In this document: one piece after another, positions 1 through 8,082 of the stretch
How the letters are laid out: each line of letters begins with the position of its first letter
Position numbering within the stretch: the stretch's first letter is position 1
Assembly: GCA_937951625.1 (NCBI GenBank)
Contig: CALFBP010000078.1
Span: 1-51,218, forward strand
From: an uncultured Thermoguttaceae bacterium
GTDB lineage: Bacteria > Planctomycetota > Planctomycetia > Pirellulales > Thermoguttaceae
DNA: 51,218 bases
Direction: 5' to 3'
Made by a program: the position numbers and the translations under genes
Notes under the pieces: generated by a model
Told to the model about the DNA's origin: nothing
Seen by the model: only the letters and a program-made list of their open reading frames with translations
Database searches by the model: none

Positions 1-75
1 GTCATTCCATTTGGAAGGCGGCGGAGGCGTCTTGCGACTTCACCATCGGAAGACCTGCGAATCTACAAATCGAGG

Positions 76-148
76 TAGGCCCGGCAGGATTCGAACCTGC
101 GACCAAGGGATTATGAGTCCCCTGCTCTGACCGCTGAGCTACGGGCCC
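76..148 (-). tRNA. tRNA-Ile2 (anticodon CAU, lysidine type)
   Basis: A 73-nt cloverleaf reads on the minus strand. The acceptor strand GGGCCCG is followed by T8-A9, a D arm GCTC...GAGC, an anticodon stem-loop with loop CTCATAA (anticodon CAT), a TTCGAAT T-loop, and discriminator A. CAT could mean initiator Met, elongator Met or Ile2. The anticodon arm and variable region (GACTCATAATC, then TTGGTCGC) resemble the minor isoleucine tRNA, whose C34 is converted to lysidine by TilS to read AUA. The first pair is G1-U72, a wobble, and CCA is not encoded (the sequence continues CCT), so the tail must be added by a CCA-adding enzyme. Ile2 rather than Met is inferred from similarity to known sequences from memory. 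Confidence 0.88.
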
Positions 149-507
149 TTTTTCGCTGGTTTTCGCCATTCCCTGGTCCGTTGCTGGCCATCCCTCGTGC
201 AACCCGAACCAAGCGAAAAAGCGACCGGGTCCAGTGTATAACGAGGGCCTTGCCATGGCCAGACCTAGCAGACTGAACCATCCTCAGACGTCAAGATGTC
301 CGGGAGCTAGCTTGCTATGGTTGAAGGAGGAATCGTGTTACGGAAACCACGCTCCGCCGTGGTGGGTAATCATCCTCACGTGTCGAACGCCTCGGGACTC
401 GGTGGATTGCCGGCACGCGGTCATCGAAAATGATCCGCTCAACGCGTTGGCAGCTTTCGCGATACTCGTTGATTCAATCGAAGACGAAATCAACTTCACT
501 GTAAGTT
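149..507. other. Intergenic region with no recognised gene
   Basis: This 359-bp stretch lies between the 5' end of the tRNA gene and the stop of the dCTP deaminase gene, both on the minus strand. It must hold the tRNA promoter unless the tRNA is read through from dcd. A minus-strand TATAC-like hexamer lies near 235-241, but no convincing -35 box accompanies it. The open frames here give no recognisable protein. Confidence 0.5.
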
Positions 508-1092
508 TCAGCCTGGCGGTCTCCGCTGCCCCTGGAACTCGCTGGGGTTTTCGATCGGGCAGCCCTTGACCTCTTCAACAATCAATTGGGCGATGGCCAT
601 GGCCGGGCGAAGAATAAACGAGGCCGGCCCCAAGTTGATCATCTCCAAGGTCAGTGTGCCCGCAAAACCCGGATGAACCGTCGGTGCGGTGAAGTGGATC
701 AAAATTCCGAACCGGGCGCGGCTACTCTTGCCCTCGATTCTCGCGGCCAGACACGTGTTGCACTCTGGACGGATCGGCAATTCGACATACTCGTGCGTCC
801 TGCCGAGGACGAAACAGTTCGGCTCGAGGCAGAATGGCTGCAACTCGGTGATCCTGATTGTCTGGGAGTGCTGCCTTATCGTATCGGCAATACTGCCCGG
901 TTTGGTCAGGTCGTAAGTAATCTGACCTTTGGCGGGGATGGTGATTTCGTCGCCCAACGTTAGGTCGACTGAATGCGTATCGAAAGGCGAGTGAGCCTCG
1001 CCGACTGTAGGCAGACGCGGCTTGGGTTCTGGCCGAATGATCAGACGGCCTTCGTCCAATGCTTTGAATAGCTCCACATTGGAAAGAATCAT
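508..1092 (-). CDS. dcd: dCTP deaminase
   Basis: This 194-residue protein belongs to the dCTP deaminase/dUTPase fold family and should deaminate dCTP to dUTP in the cytoplasm, supplying dUMP for thymidylate synthesis. The signature GKSSRARFG (121-129) aligns with the substrate-binding GRSSLARLG of E. coli Dcd. VHPGFAG (139-145) leads into LTLEM, whose Glu150 matches the catalytic glutamate. The C-terminal FQGQ corresponds to the YxGQ tail that closes over the nucleotide in trimers, with Phe for Tyr. Length equals the family norm (about 193). The gene starts 8 bp after a 98-codon gene and is probably co-transcribed with it. Whether it is the bifunctional form that also hydrolyses dUTP cannot be decided from these motifs. 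Confidence 0.92.
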   Translation of the reverse strand: MILSNVELFKALDEGRLIIRPEPKPRLPTVGEAHSPFDTHSVDLTLGDEITIPAKGQITYDLTKPGSIADTIRQHSQTIRITELQPFCLEPNCFVLGRTHEYVELPIRPECNTCLAARIEGKSSRARFGILIHFTAPTVHPGFAGTLTLEMINLGPASFILRPAMAIAQLIVEEVKGCPIENPSEFQGQRRPPG

Positions 1093-1100
1093 GGGCTAAT

Positions 1101-1397
1101 TCAGACCGTTTCCCGAGGGGGGCGGATTTCCAGTTGAGATTCGCTAACGGTCACGGTCTGGCCATTCTCGAACGCCTGTTCTGGCAGGCGGACCAAAGCC
1201 AAATCGCCTTCCCGAGCGAAGACCTCGACGCGCAACCAACCCTCTACCGGTTCGCGAACGAATTCTGACTCATCAAACTCGGCGAGGCCATTGTTGACGA
1301 ACAACGAGAACTCCTTGCCGTCGGCGGCAACAGCCCGAACGGCGACTTCATCGCTGAACATTCCCGGGGCGACTTGGCACCGTAAAAATGCGTTCAT
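1101..1397 (-). CDS. Conserved-looking small protein of unknown function
   Basis: I do not recognise this 98-residue protein. The ATG at 1395-1397 is chosen because AGGGAGGAAG sits 3-5 bases upstream; a longer reading would begin at 1439 without such a site. The product is acidic, soluble, without signal peptide, membrane segment or cysteine cluster (one Cys), and alternates short hydrophobic strands with charged turns, which suggests a small beta-rich fold. It ends 8 bp before dcd on the same strand, so the two are likely one transcript. No nucleotide-binding or DNA-binding motif was seen. Confidence 0.65.
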   Translation of the reverse strand: MNAFLRCQVAPGMFSDEVAVRAVAADGKEFSLFVNNGLAEFDESEFVREPVEGWLRVEVFAREGDLALVRLPEQAFENGQTVTVSESQLEIRPPRETV

Positions 1398-1796
1398 CAC
1401 TTCCTCCCTAAAGTTACCGAGGACCGCACAAAAACACATGCCTAAGTGTGGCAGACGTGTTCCTCAGCCGTTGATCATGGTAGTCGAAGCGGATGAAATA
1501 CTCAATCGAACTCAAAGGCGTGCGGGCGTGCGGCTGAAAATTCGCGGCGGATTCAGGGGCCACGCCGAAGCGGCTCTCCCAAAAAGCCTTGAGATCACCG
1601 TCCGGTTGGGTGGCGCGAAGCCACAACACCGCTTCCTACCTCTTGTCGGAGGGGACACGCTGAGAACTTGCGGAAATCGTGGGCGAGCGCCACTTGCGAT
1701 TCGCCACGCCCTTCGAAGACTCTCCGTGTGCCATCGGTGCTTGTTTCGCCGCGGAGGCATGTCGCACTTTTGGCCGAAAGGGACCGAGCTGGGGCG
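1398..1796. other. Intergenic region with no recognised gene
   Basis: This 399-bp interval separates the stop of the EF-G gene from the start of the small gene before dcd. Several short frames are open on both strands, but none has a ribosome-binding site or a recognisable product. It should carry the promoter of the small gene-dcd pair; no strong hexamers were found, and no intrinsic terminator for the EF-G gene is apparent. Confidence 0.5.
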
Positions 1797-3887
1797 TCAG
1801 ACGGCGCCGGCTAGGGCGCTCTTCTTCCGTTCGGCGACGACTTCGCGTTGGATGCTAGGCGGGAGGCGTTTGTAGCGGGCGAATTCCAGGGTGAAGGCCC
1901 CTTGGCCTTGGGTCATGCTCCGCAGATCGGTCGAGTAGCCGAACGTCTCGGCCAGCGGCACTTCACCTTGGATCCGCGCCACGCGGCCCTCGACTTCCGT
2001 GGCCAAGACCACACCGCGACGGGCCGTCAAGTCGCCTACGACCGCGCCTTGAAATTGCGTGGGACATTCGATCTCCACCTTCATCACCGGTTCGAGCAGG
2101 ACCGGCTTGGTGCGGGGGAAGGTTTCCCGCATGGCCGTTTGAGCGCAGATTTGGAAGGCTAGATCGGAACTATCGACCTCGTGGTAAGAACCGTCGGTGA
2201 TAGTGACTTTGAGCCCGACCACGGGATACTCGGCCAACGGCCCCTTGGCGATGCCGCGGCGAAAGCCTTTTTCGATGGCCGGAATGAATTGACGGGGGAT
2301 GCGTCCGCCAACGATCTGTTCCTCGAAGACGAAGCTTTCCTCGGCGTCAGGCGGAAGCGGTTCCATGCGGCCGATGATGTGGGCGAATTGTCCGGCCCCG
2401 CCCGTTTGCTTCTTGTGACGGACGTTGAACTCAGCGGCCTGCGTGGGGGCCTCGCGGTAGTTGACTTTCGGAGCGCCGACCCGCACGTCCACCCGAAATT
2501 CCCGGCGGATCCGTTCCGCGTACACCTCTAAATGCAACTCGCCCATCCCAGCGATGATCGTCTCGCCCGTTTCTTCGTCCGTGCTCACATGCAGGGTGGG
2601 ATCTTCGAGGGCGAAACGCCGCAGGGCCTTGTTCAACCGGTCCGCTCCATCGCGGTCCACGGCCTCGATGGCCATGCGAATGACCGGCTCGGGCACGTGC
2701 ATTTTCTGAAGCGTGCAGAAGGGATACTCCGAGGCGTAGGTGTCGCCGCTCGTGCAGTCGAGCCCCAAGACAGCGACGATTTCGCCCGCCCCCGCCGATT
2801 CGATTTCCTCTCTTTGGTCGGCGTGCATCCGCACGATCCGCCCGAACCGTTCCTTGCGGCCGGTCCGCTGGTTGTAGTAGCTGTCGCCCTTGACGAACTT
2901 GCCTTGATAGATCCGCGTAAACGCCAGGGTGCCGTAAGGATCGGTCACGATCTTGAAGACCATGGCCACGGTCGGCTTGTCGGGATCGGCCACCAAGGGG
3001 ATGCGCTGGCTGGGGTTGTCGTGGGCTAGGGCCTGCGTCTCGCACTCCAGCGGTGACGGCAAGTAGCGGACCACCGCATCCAAGAGCGGCTGCACCCCCT
3101 TGTTCTTGTACGCCGAGCCGAGGAACACCGGGGTCAACTGTTCCGTGATCACGGCCTCGTGAATGACCCGGTGAATCAGTTCCTCGGCCACCGGTTCCTC
3201 AGACAGGAGGCGTTCGAGAATCTCATCGCTATACATGGAGAGGGCCTCGAGCATGTGCTGCCGGGCAGCTTGAGCCTCAGCGAGCAGGGCGGCGGGAATC
3301 GGCTCGCGACGTACGCGCTCCCCATGGTCGCCATCGAAGAAAACTGCCTGCTGGGTGATCAGGTCGATGATCCCCTCGAAGTCCGCCTCTCGGCCAATGG
3401 GCAGTTGCATCAAGACCGCGTCGCAGCCCAGCCGTTCGCGGAGCTGGCGCACCACCTTTGTCGGATCGGCACCGAGGCGGTCCATCTTATTGATGAACGC
3501 CAGTCGTGGCACGTGGTAGCGGCGCATCTGCCGATCGATGGTCAGTGATTGCGCTTGCACTCCGCCGACCGCGCACAGCACCAGAATCGCTCCATCCAGT
3601 ACCCGCAAGCTCCGCTCGACCTCGACGGTGAAATCCACGTGGCCGGGCGTGTCGATCAGATTGATCGTGGCCCCGTTCCACTCCACGGTGGTCGCCGCGC
3701 TGGTAATGGTGATGCCTCGCTCCTTCTCCAGCTCCATGTGGTCCATCGTGGCGCCGTCGCCTTCGCCGTGGACCTCCTGAATCCGGTGGATGCGGCCAGC
3801 GTAGTAGAGGATCCGCTCGCTCAGCGTCGTTTTGCCCGAGTCGATATGTGCAGAGATACCGATATTTCGCAGTCGTTTAGGGTCCAT
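1797..3887 (-). CDS. fusA: Translation elongation factor G, spdEFG1/mtEFG1 type
   Basis: This 696-residue GTPase catalyses tRNA-mRNA translocation on the ribosome. G1 is AHIDSGKTT near residues 13-21, then the switch-I segment ELEKERGITITSAAT, G3 DTPGH and G4 NKMD; the domain IV loop reads HKKQTGGAGQF. Bacterial EF-G normally has HIDAGKTT; the HIDSGKTT plus SAAT pairing is typical of mitochondrial EFG1 and the spirochaete-planctomycete paralogue spdEFG1, which keeps translocation while a second paralogue handles ribosome recycling. The ATG at 3887 is preferred because EF-G proteins begin close to RNIGI and a GGATGG lies about 10 bases upstream; a longer start at 3905 is possible. It is not in a str operon: no rpsL, rpsG or tuf is adjacent. 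Confidence 0.95.
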   Translation of the reverse strand: MDPKRLRNIGISAHIDSGKTTLSERILYYAGRIHRIQEVHGEGDGATMDHMELEKERGITITSAATTVEWNGATINLIDTPGHVDFTVEVERSLRVLDGAILVLCAVGGVQAQSLTIDRQMRRYHVPRLAFINKMDRLGADPTKVVRQLRERLGCDAVLMQLPIGREADFEGIIDLITQQAVFFDGDHGERVRREPIPAALLAEAQAARQHMLEALSMYSDEILERLLSEEPVAEELIHRVIHEAVITEQLTPVFLGSAYKNKGVQPLLDAVVRYLPSPLECETQALAHDNPSQRIPLVADPDKPTVAMVFKIVTDPYGTLAFTRIYQGKFVKGDSYYNQRTGRKERFGRIVRMHADQREEIESAGAGEIVAVLGLDCTSGDTYASEYPFCTLQKMHVPEPVIRMAIEAVDRDGADRLNKALRRFALEDPTLHVSTDEETGETIIAGMGELHLEVYAERIRREFRVDVRVGAPKVNYREAPTQAAEFNVRHKKQTGGAGQFAHIIGRMEPLPPDAEESFVFEEQIVGGRIPRQFIPAIEKGFRRGIAKGPLAEYPVVGLKVTITDGSYHEVDSSDLAFQICAQTAMRETFPRTKPVLLEPVMKVEIECPTQFQGAVVGDLTARRGVVLATEVEGRVARIQGEVPLAETFGYSTDLRSMTQGQGAFTLEFARYKRLPPSIQREVVAERKKSALAGAV

Positions 3888-3907
3888 GACACTATCACCA
3901 TCCAACT

Positions 3908-3944
3908 GCCCGCTTCACGTAGTTCAGCCCCCATGGAAGCGGGC
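3908..3944 (-). promoter_or_regulatory. Inverted repeat just upstream of the EF-G start
   Basis: A perfect 9-bp inverted repeat, GCCCGCTTC at 3908-3916 and GAAGCGGGC at 3936-3944, is separated by 19 bases. It lies about 20 bases upstream of the EF-G start and 77 bases after the stop of the membrane-protein gene on the same strand. It could be a terminator-like hairpin for the upstream gene (there is no U-tract) or a 5' leader structure. Function is inference. Confidence 0.35.
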
Positions 3945-4020
3945 TTGAGCACTCGAGGGTACAGAGTAAGGCCCGGGAGCCATAAATGAGGTTCCGGACC
4001 ACGAGAGGAATCAATTCAGT

Positions 4021-4599
4021 TCATTTTTCGCTGTGCTCCGCCTGGGTGGCTTCGGCAATCGTCGCCCGGACGCCGTATTGGTGGACCAGCCGCCCGCCCA
4101 AGTGGGCCGTGTTCGCCAACATCAGGTTGCCTATCAGGAGCACCAAGAGGAAGACAAGATTCACGGGCACCAAGTAACTGGGGATCATCCACTTGCGAAT
4201 CACGCTGGGCAGCAAGACGAACAGCCCGTACAACACCGTGACGATCAAAAAAACGACACGCATCAATTCTCCCAGTTCCTCATGTTCCTCGAGAACTTGG
4301 AACATTTCAGGCGACCCCTCCTCGACCACGTCCCGAGCCGCCTCGCCAGTGCTCACGGCGGCAAACATCCCCACTGTACCCATGGCTAGCAACGCGACTG
4401 CCGCCCACGAACACCAACGGAGCCGCAAGGGCATAATCATCGCCGCTAGAACAAATGCCATAGCAACCATGGGAAGGGCTATGGGAAAATGCACCACCAA
4501 AACGTGCATACCCTCAAACGGAGGGGTTGGTGGGGGCATGATCGGCAATGTACCCAGCGCGACGCCCTTAAAAAGCCACATCGCAAGTCTTCTCAGCAT
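4021..4599 (-). CDS. DUF2231-type membrane protein
   Basis: This is a predicted four-helix inner-membrane protein of about 192 residues. The first helix carries the motif VVHFPIALPMVA, matching the HPxxVHFPIAL signature of the DUF2231 family, whose members resemble small cytochrome b-like integral proteins. A cytoplasmic or periplasmic loop holds EEHEELGE, and a later helix ends in NTAHLGGRLVHQYG, so conserved histidines could bind metal or haem; binding itself is not shown. The start is uncertain: MLRRLAMWL at 4599 is chosen because the upstream extension to 4734 looks non-coding in composition, and an internal ATG before PPPTPPFEG is also plausible. No clear Shine-Dalgarno sequence supports either. 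Confidence 0.72.
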   Translation of the reverse strand: MLRRLAMWLFKGVALGTLPIMPPPTPPFEGMHVLVVHFPIALPMVAMAFVLAAMIMPLRLRWCSWAAVALLAMGTVGMFAAVSTGEAARDVVEEGSPEMFQVLEEHEELGELMRVVFLIVTVLYGLFVLLPSVIRKWMIPSYLVPVNLVFLLVLLIGNLMLANTAHLGGRLVHQYGVRATIAEATQAEHSEK

Positions 4600-4785
4600 G
4601 CTGTTAGGATCAGAAGAACCCAGGCAACCCGGGTTCCGCCTACCATGATACCCCAAATCCCCCGCTTCGGTAACTCCACAACTGGAGCATTCATGGTTCG
4701 CTTGTGGGGGTATTTGAGATGGGTTCCCAGTCAAGGGTTAACGAGGAATTCACACCCTTAAGTGGCGGCTGGGCTGACGTTGGGG

Positions 4786-4791
4786 TACAAT
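4786..4791 (+). promoter_or_regulatory. Possible -10 box TACAAT
   Basis: TACAAT lies 74 bases upstream of the oxidoreductase start in the divergent region next to the DUF2231 gene. The -35 region at a 17-bp spacing (TGGCGG) is poor, so this is only a candidate promoter. Confidence 0.25.
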
Positions 4792-4864
4792 GCGGTCGTT
4801 TTCAGAGTTTTGATTGGGCACCTTTCTGGCGGTTCGCGCAGGCACAAGTTCAAGGCAGAAGGTC

Positions 4865-6184
4865 ATGGTGGAGCAACGTAGAAAAGACGGATCGCAATCA
4901 TTCTCGCGGCGGGACTTCCTTGGGTTTTCGGCTGGCGCGGCCGCGGTAGGGCTCGCCGGCGGTCTTTCGATCGCGCGATCGGCCCATGCCGCCGGAAGCG
5001 ACGTGCTCAAGATCGGGCTGATCGGCTGTGGGGGCCGAGGGTCAGGAGCTGCCGTCAATGCCCTCAATGCTGACAAGAACGCCAAGCTCGTGGCGTTGGC
5101 CGACGTATTTGAGGATCGCGTCAAAAACGCCCGACTCCAGCTTCAGAAGGAACGCCCGGACCAGGTCGCGGTCGACGACGACCACTGTTTCGTCGGCTTC
5201 GATGCCTATCAGAAAGTGATCGACAGCGGGGTCGACGTCGTGCTGATCGCCTGCGCCTCGAAGTTCCACCCCCAGTATCTCAAGGCCGCGGTCGACGCTG
5301 GCAAGCACGTCTTCGTGGAGAAACCCCATGCCATCGACCCGCCAGGCGTCCGGCTCGTCGAGCAGGCCTGCGAAGAGGCCAAAAGGAAAAACCTCAGCGT
5401 CGTCTCGGGCTTGTGTTGGCGCTACGACGAGGGAGTTCAAGAGACCATGAAGCGAGTGCTCGACGGCGCTATCGGCGAGATCGTGGCCATTCAGGAGACC
5501 TACATGCGCTCGCCGTATCGACTTGTGGAACGGCGGCCCGGCGACACGGAACTCCAGTATCAGTTCCGCAACTGGTATCACTTCAACTGGCTCTCAGGCG
5601 ACGACGTGCCACAGTCGCTCCTTCATAGTATCGACAAAGGTTGCTGGGCCCTCCGCGAGCAGACGCCGGAATCAGCCTACGCCACGGCCGGACGGTCGTC
5701 GAGTTTCGGGCCAGTGTTCGGCGACGTGTTTGATCACGGCTCGATCGTCTACGAGTATGCCGACGGGGTGCGGATGTACGCTACCGTGCGGGCACAAGCG
5801 GGCTGCTATGATGAGGTCTCTGACACATTCCTGGGCACCAAAGGACGCTGCTACCTGCTCAAGTACCGCATCGAGGGCGAGACGAACTGGCGCTACGACA
5901 AAAAGGTCAAGACCAGCATGTACGACGCCGAACACCAGGCCCTGTTCGCGTCCATCCGCTCGGGCAAGCCGCTGAATAACGGCGTGTATATGGTCCGCAG
6001 CACGATGATGGCGGTGCTCGGGCAGATGGTTTGCTACACGGGCCAAAAAATGACTTGGGAACAGGTGTGGAATTCGGGCTACAAGGCGGGGCCCGACCAG
6101 GTGAGCTGGGACATGACCCCGCCCGTCAAGCCCGACGCCAACGGCATTTATCCGGTGCCGGTGCCCGGGGTCACGAAGCTTTGA
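4865..6184 (+). CDS. Tat-exported Gfo/Idh/MocA family oxidoreductase
   Basis: The 439-residue product has a twin-arginine leader (SRRDFLGFSAGAA, near residues 14-26), then a Rossmann domain beginning LKIGLIGCGGRGSGA, and the family EKP signature in FVEKPHAIDP. These proteins use NAD(P) to oxidise or reduce sugars, inositols or related polyols; those exported by Tat fold with the cofactor in the cytoplasm. The substrate cannot be read from the sequence. ATG at 4865 is favoured over 4814 because AAGG/AGAAGG precedes it and the leader then has a normal n-region; the next codon, GTG, is also usable. The gene is separated by 157 bp from the glycan cluster downstream and may be its own unit. Confidence 0.88.
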   Translation: MVEQRRKDGSQSFSRRDFLGFSAGAAAVGLAGGLSIARSAHAAGSDVLKIGLIGCGGRGSGAAVNALNADKNAKLVALADVFEDRVKNARLQLQKERPDQVAVDDDHCFVGFDAYQKVIDSGVDVVLIACASKFHPQYLKAAVDAGKHVFVEKPHAIDPPGVRLVEQACEEAKRKNLSVVSGLCWRYDEGVQETMKRVLDGAIGEIVAIQETYMRSPYRLVERRPGDTELQYQFRNWYHFNWLSGDDVPQSLLHSIDKGCWALREQTPESAYATAGRSSSFGPVFGDVFDHGSIVYEYADGVRMYATVRAQAGCYDEVSDTFLGTKGRCYLLKYRIEGETNWRYDKKVKTSMYDAEHQALFASIRSGKPLNNGVYMVRSTMMAVLGQMVCYTGQKMTWEQVWNSGYKAGPDQVSWDMTPPVKPDANGIYPVPVPGVTKL

Positions 6185-6341
6185 CCCTTCTTATTCAAGG
6201 ACTTGCGTGGGAATCTTTGGCACCCCACCATGCCGTTGAGCCCTCGTATCGGACAGCGATTTCGCGAGGTCGCAAAGAGTAACACCGTCGCCACCTGGAA
6301 CGCCAGGAGCTTTTCCGAAAAGCCTAACGTGTGTTGACGCC

Positions 6342-7388
6342 ATGAAAGGTCTGGCCGCGATTCTCGTGCAGCAAAAGGCTGCCTTGGCGCTCGAAGAGGT
6401 CGAAATTCCTCGGCTTTCCCTGGGCCAGGTGCTCGTCAAGGTCTTGTCGAGCGGCATTTGCGGCTCGCAGCTCGGCGAGATCGATGGCGTCAAGGGGCCG
6501 GATCGCTTTTTGCCCCATTTGCTTGGACACGAGGGGACAGGCATCGTACTCGAATGCGGTGAGGGCGTGTCCACAGTCCGGCCAGGCGATAAGGTGGTGC
6601 TGCATTGGCGCAAAGGAGCCGGACTGGAATCCACAACGCCGACCTACCAGTCACGCCTCGGCCCGGTTCGCGCGGGTTGGGTGACCACGTTTAATGAATA
6701 TGCCGTGGTCTCGGAGAACCGCCTCACGGCCATCGACGGCGATTTCGACCCAGACTCTGGCGCCCTGCTCGGCTGCGCCGTGACGACTGGCTTCGGCGTG
6801 ATCAACAATGACGCTCGCCTGAAAATCGGACAGTCGATCGCCGTGATCGGGGTTGGCGGGGTCGGTTTGAGTGTGGTGCAGGGGGCGGCCATGGCTTGTG
6901 CCTTCCCGATTGTCGCTGTCGATTTGTACGACAACCGGCTGGCCTTGGCCCAAAAACTTGGCGCGACCCACGCCATTCATGCCGCTCAAACTGACCCAGA
7001 AACGGCGATGCGAGCCATCGTGGGCGACGGGGGCTATGACGTGGCTGTGGACACCACGGGAAACGTCAAGCTGATCGAGATGGCGTATCGGCTGACGGGC
7101 GCCAGGGGCCGGACCGTGCTGGTGGGCGTGCCGCCCAAGGGAAGTGCGGCGGCGATTTACACTTTACCCCTGCACTTCGAAAAACGGCTTGTTGGCTCGC
7201 ACGGTGGACAGTGTCGACCCGAGTTCGATATCCCCAATTACGTGCGTTTGGCCAAGGTCGGAAAACTCGACTTGGCCGCCAGCATTGGAAAACGTTACCC
7301 TCTGCTCGACATCAATCGGGCGATCGACGACATGCGCTGCGGCGCGATCGCCGGCCGGGCGATCATCCGCGTCAGTGGGGAGAAATGA
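6342..7388 (+). CDS. Zinc-dependent alcohol dehydrogenase (MDR family)
   Basis: This 348-residue medium-chain dehydrogenase has the catalytic zinc ligands Cys40 (GICGSQ), His63-Glu64 (GHEGTG) and Cys145 (GCAVTTG). The four cysteines of the structural zinc lobe are absent around residues 90-110. The Rossmann motif GVGGVG lies at 170-175, and Asp194 at the end of the second strand favours NAD over NADP. The gene opens a same-strand cluster: the methyltransferase gene follows after 16 bp. Related enzymes occur in surface-polysaccharide and heptose-modification clusters, where they oxidise a sugar hydroxyl or generate an aldehyde; that role is inferred from context. No clear Shine-Dalgarno sequence precedes the ATG. 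Confidence 0.85.
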   Translation: MKGLAAILVQQKAALALEEVEIPRLSLGQVLVKVLSSGICGSQLGEIDGVKGPDRFLPHLLGHEGTGIVLECGEGVSTVRPGDKVVLHWRKGAGLESTTPTYQSRLGPVRAGWVTTFNEYAVVSENRLTAIDGDFDPDSGALLGCAVTTGFGVINNDARLKIGQSIAVIGVGGVGLSVVQGAAMACAFPIVAVDLYDNRLALAQKLGATHAIHAAQTDPETAMRAIVGDGGYDVAVDTTGNVKLIEMAYRLTGARGRTVLVGVPPKGSAAAIYTLPLHFEKRLVGSHGGQCRPEFDIPNYVRLAKVGKLDLAASIGKRYPLLDINRAIDDMRCGAIAGRAIIRVSGEK

Positions 7389-7404
7389 GTGAGGACGGCC
7401 TTCG

Positions 7405-8082
7405 ATGGCAACTACCCGCGAACCCCAATACCAACGGTGCCTCGAGGTCTTGGAACAGTACGGCCGCACCGAGCTCGGCTTGATGACCAATCAGGTATGG
7501 CACGATGACCCCAGGCGTTTGGCGTTTGTGCTGGCGCGGTACAAGTTCGTGGCCAAGATGTTCAGCGGGCTGGAGCGGGTGCTGGAGATCGGTTGCGCCG
7601 ATGCCTTCGGCACGCGGTTGGTGCTCCAAGAGGTCCGAGCTTTGACCGCGGTGGACTTCGATCCCCTCTTCATCCAGGACGCCATCGCCCGCATGAACCC
7701 GCGGTGGCGATTCGAGTGTCGGGTCCATGATATGTTAGAGGGCCCGGTCGAGGGACCATTCGACGGAGCGTACGCGCTCGATGTGATCGAACACATCCCT
7801 GCCACGGCGGAAGATGTTTTCATGGCCAATGTGGCTGGTTCGCTCACGGAGCGGGGGGTGTTGATCTTGGGGACCCCCTCGCTCGAGTCGCAAGTCCACG
7901 CCTCGCCGCCAAGTCGCGAAGGGCACGTCAATTGCAAGACCGGCTCTGCCCTCAAGGAGCTGGCCCAACGGTTCTTCCACAACGTCTTTATTTTCTCGAT
8001 GAACGACGAGGTCGTGCATACGGGTTTCTACCCGATGGCGCATTACCTGCTCGCCCTGTGCGTAGGAAAAAGGTTGCCGTGA
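7405..8082 (+). CDS. SAM-dependent methyltransferase (class I), glycan cluster
   Basis: The 225-residue protein is a Rossmann-fold methyltransferase. Motif I is VLEIGCADAFGT (59-70), followed by an acidic residue at the end of strand beta-2 (TAVDFD) and DVIEHI, typical of small-molecule methyltransferases of the Methyltransf_11/23 type. No membrane segment or signal is present. It follows the dehydrogenase gene by 16 bp and overlaps the next gene by 4 bp (GTGA), so translation is probably coupled. A role in O- or C-methylation of a nucleotide-linked sugar is inferred from its neighbours. Confidence 0.82.
   Translation: MATTREPQYQRCLEVLEQYGRTELGLMTNQVWHDDPRRLAFVLARYKFVAKMFSGLERVLEIGCADAFGTRLVLQEVRALTAVDFDPLFIQDAIARMNPRWRFECRVHDMLEGPVEGPFDGAYALDVIEHIPATAEDVFMANVAGSLTERGVLILGTPSLESQVHASPPSREGHVNCKTGSALKELAQRFFHNVFIFSMNDEVVHTGFYPMAHYLLALCVGKRLP

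Noticed and set aside
2-256. Minus-strand open frame across the tRNA region
   Set aside because: It overlaps the tRNA gene and has no ribosome-binding site or recognisable domain.
234-569. Plus-strand frame of 111 codons next to dcd
   Set aside because: It runs into dcd on the opposite strand, lacks a family and looks like a chance frame.
1291-1875. Plus-strand frame of 194 codons
   Set aside because: It overlaps the real small gene and the end of the EF-G gene on the minus strand and shows no domain.
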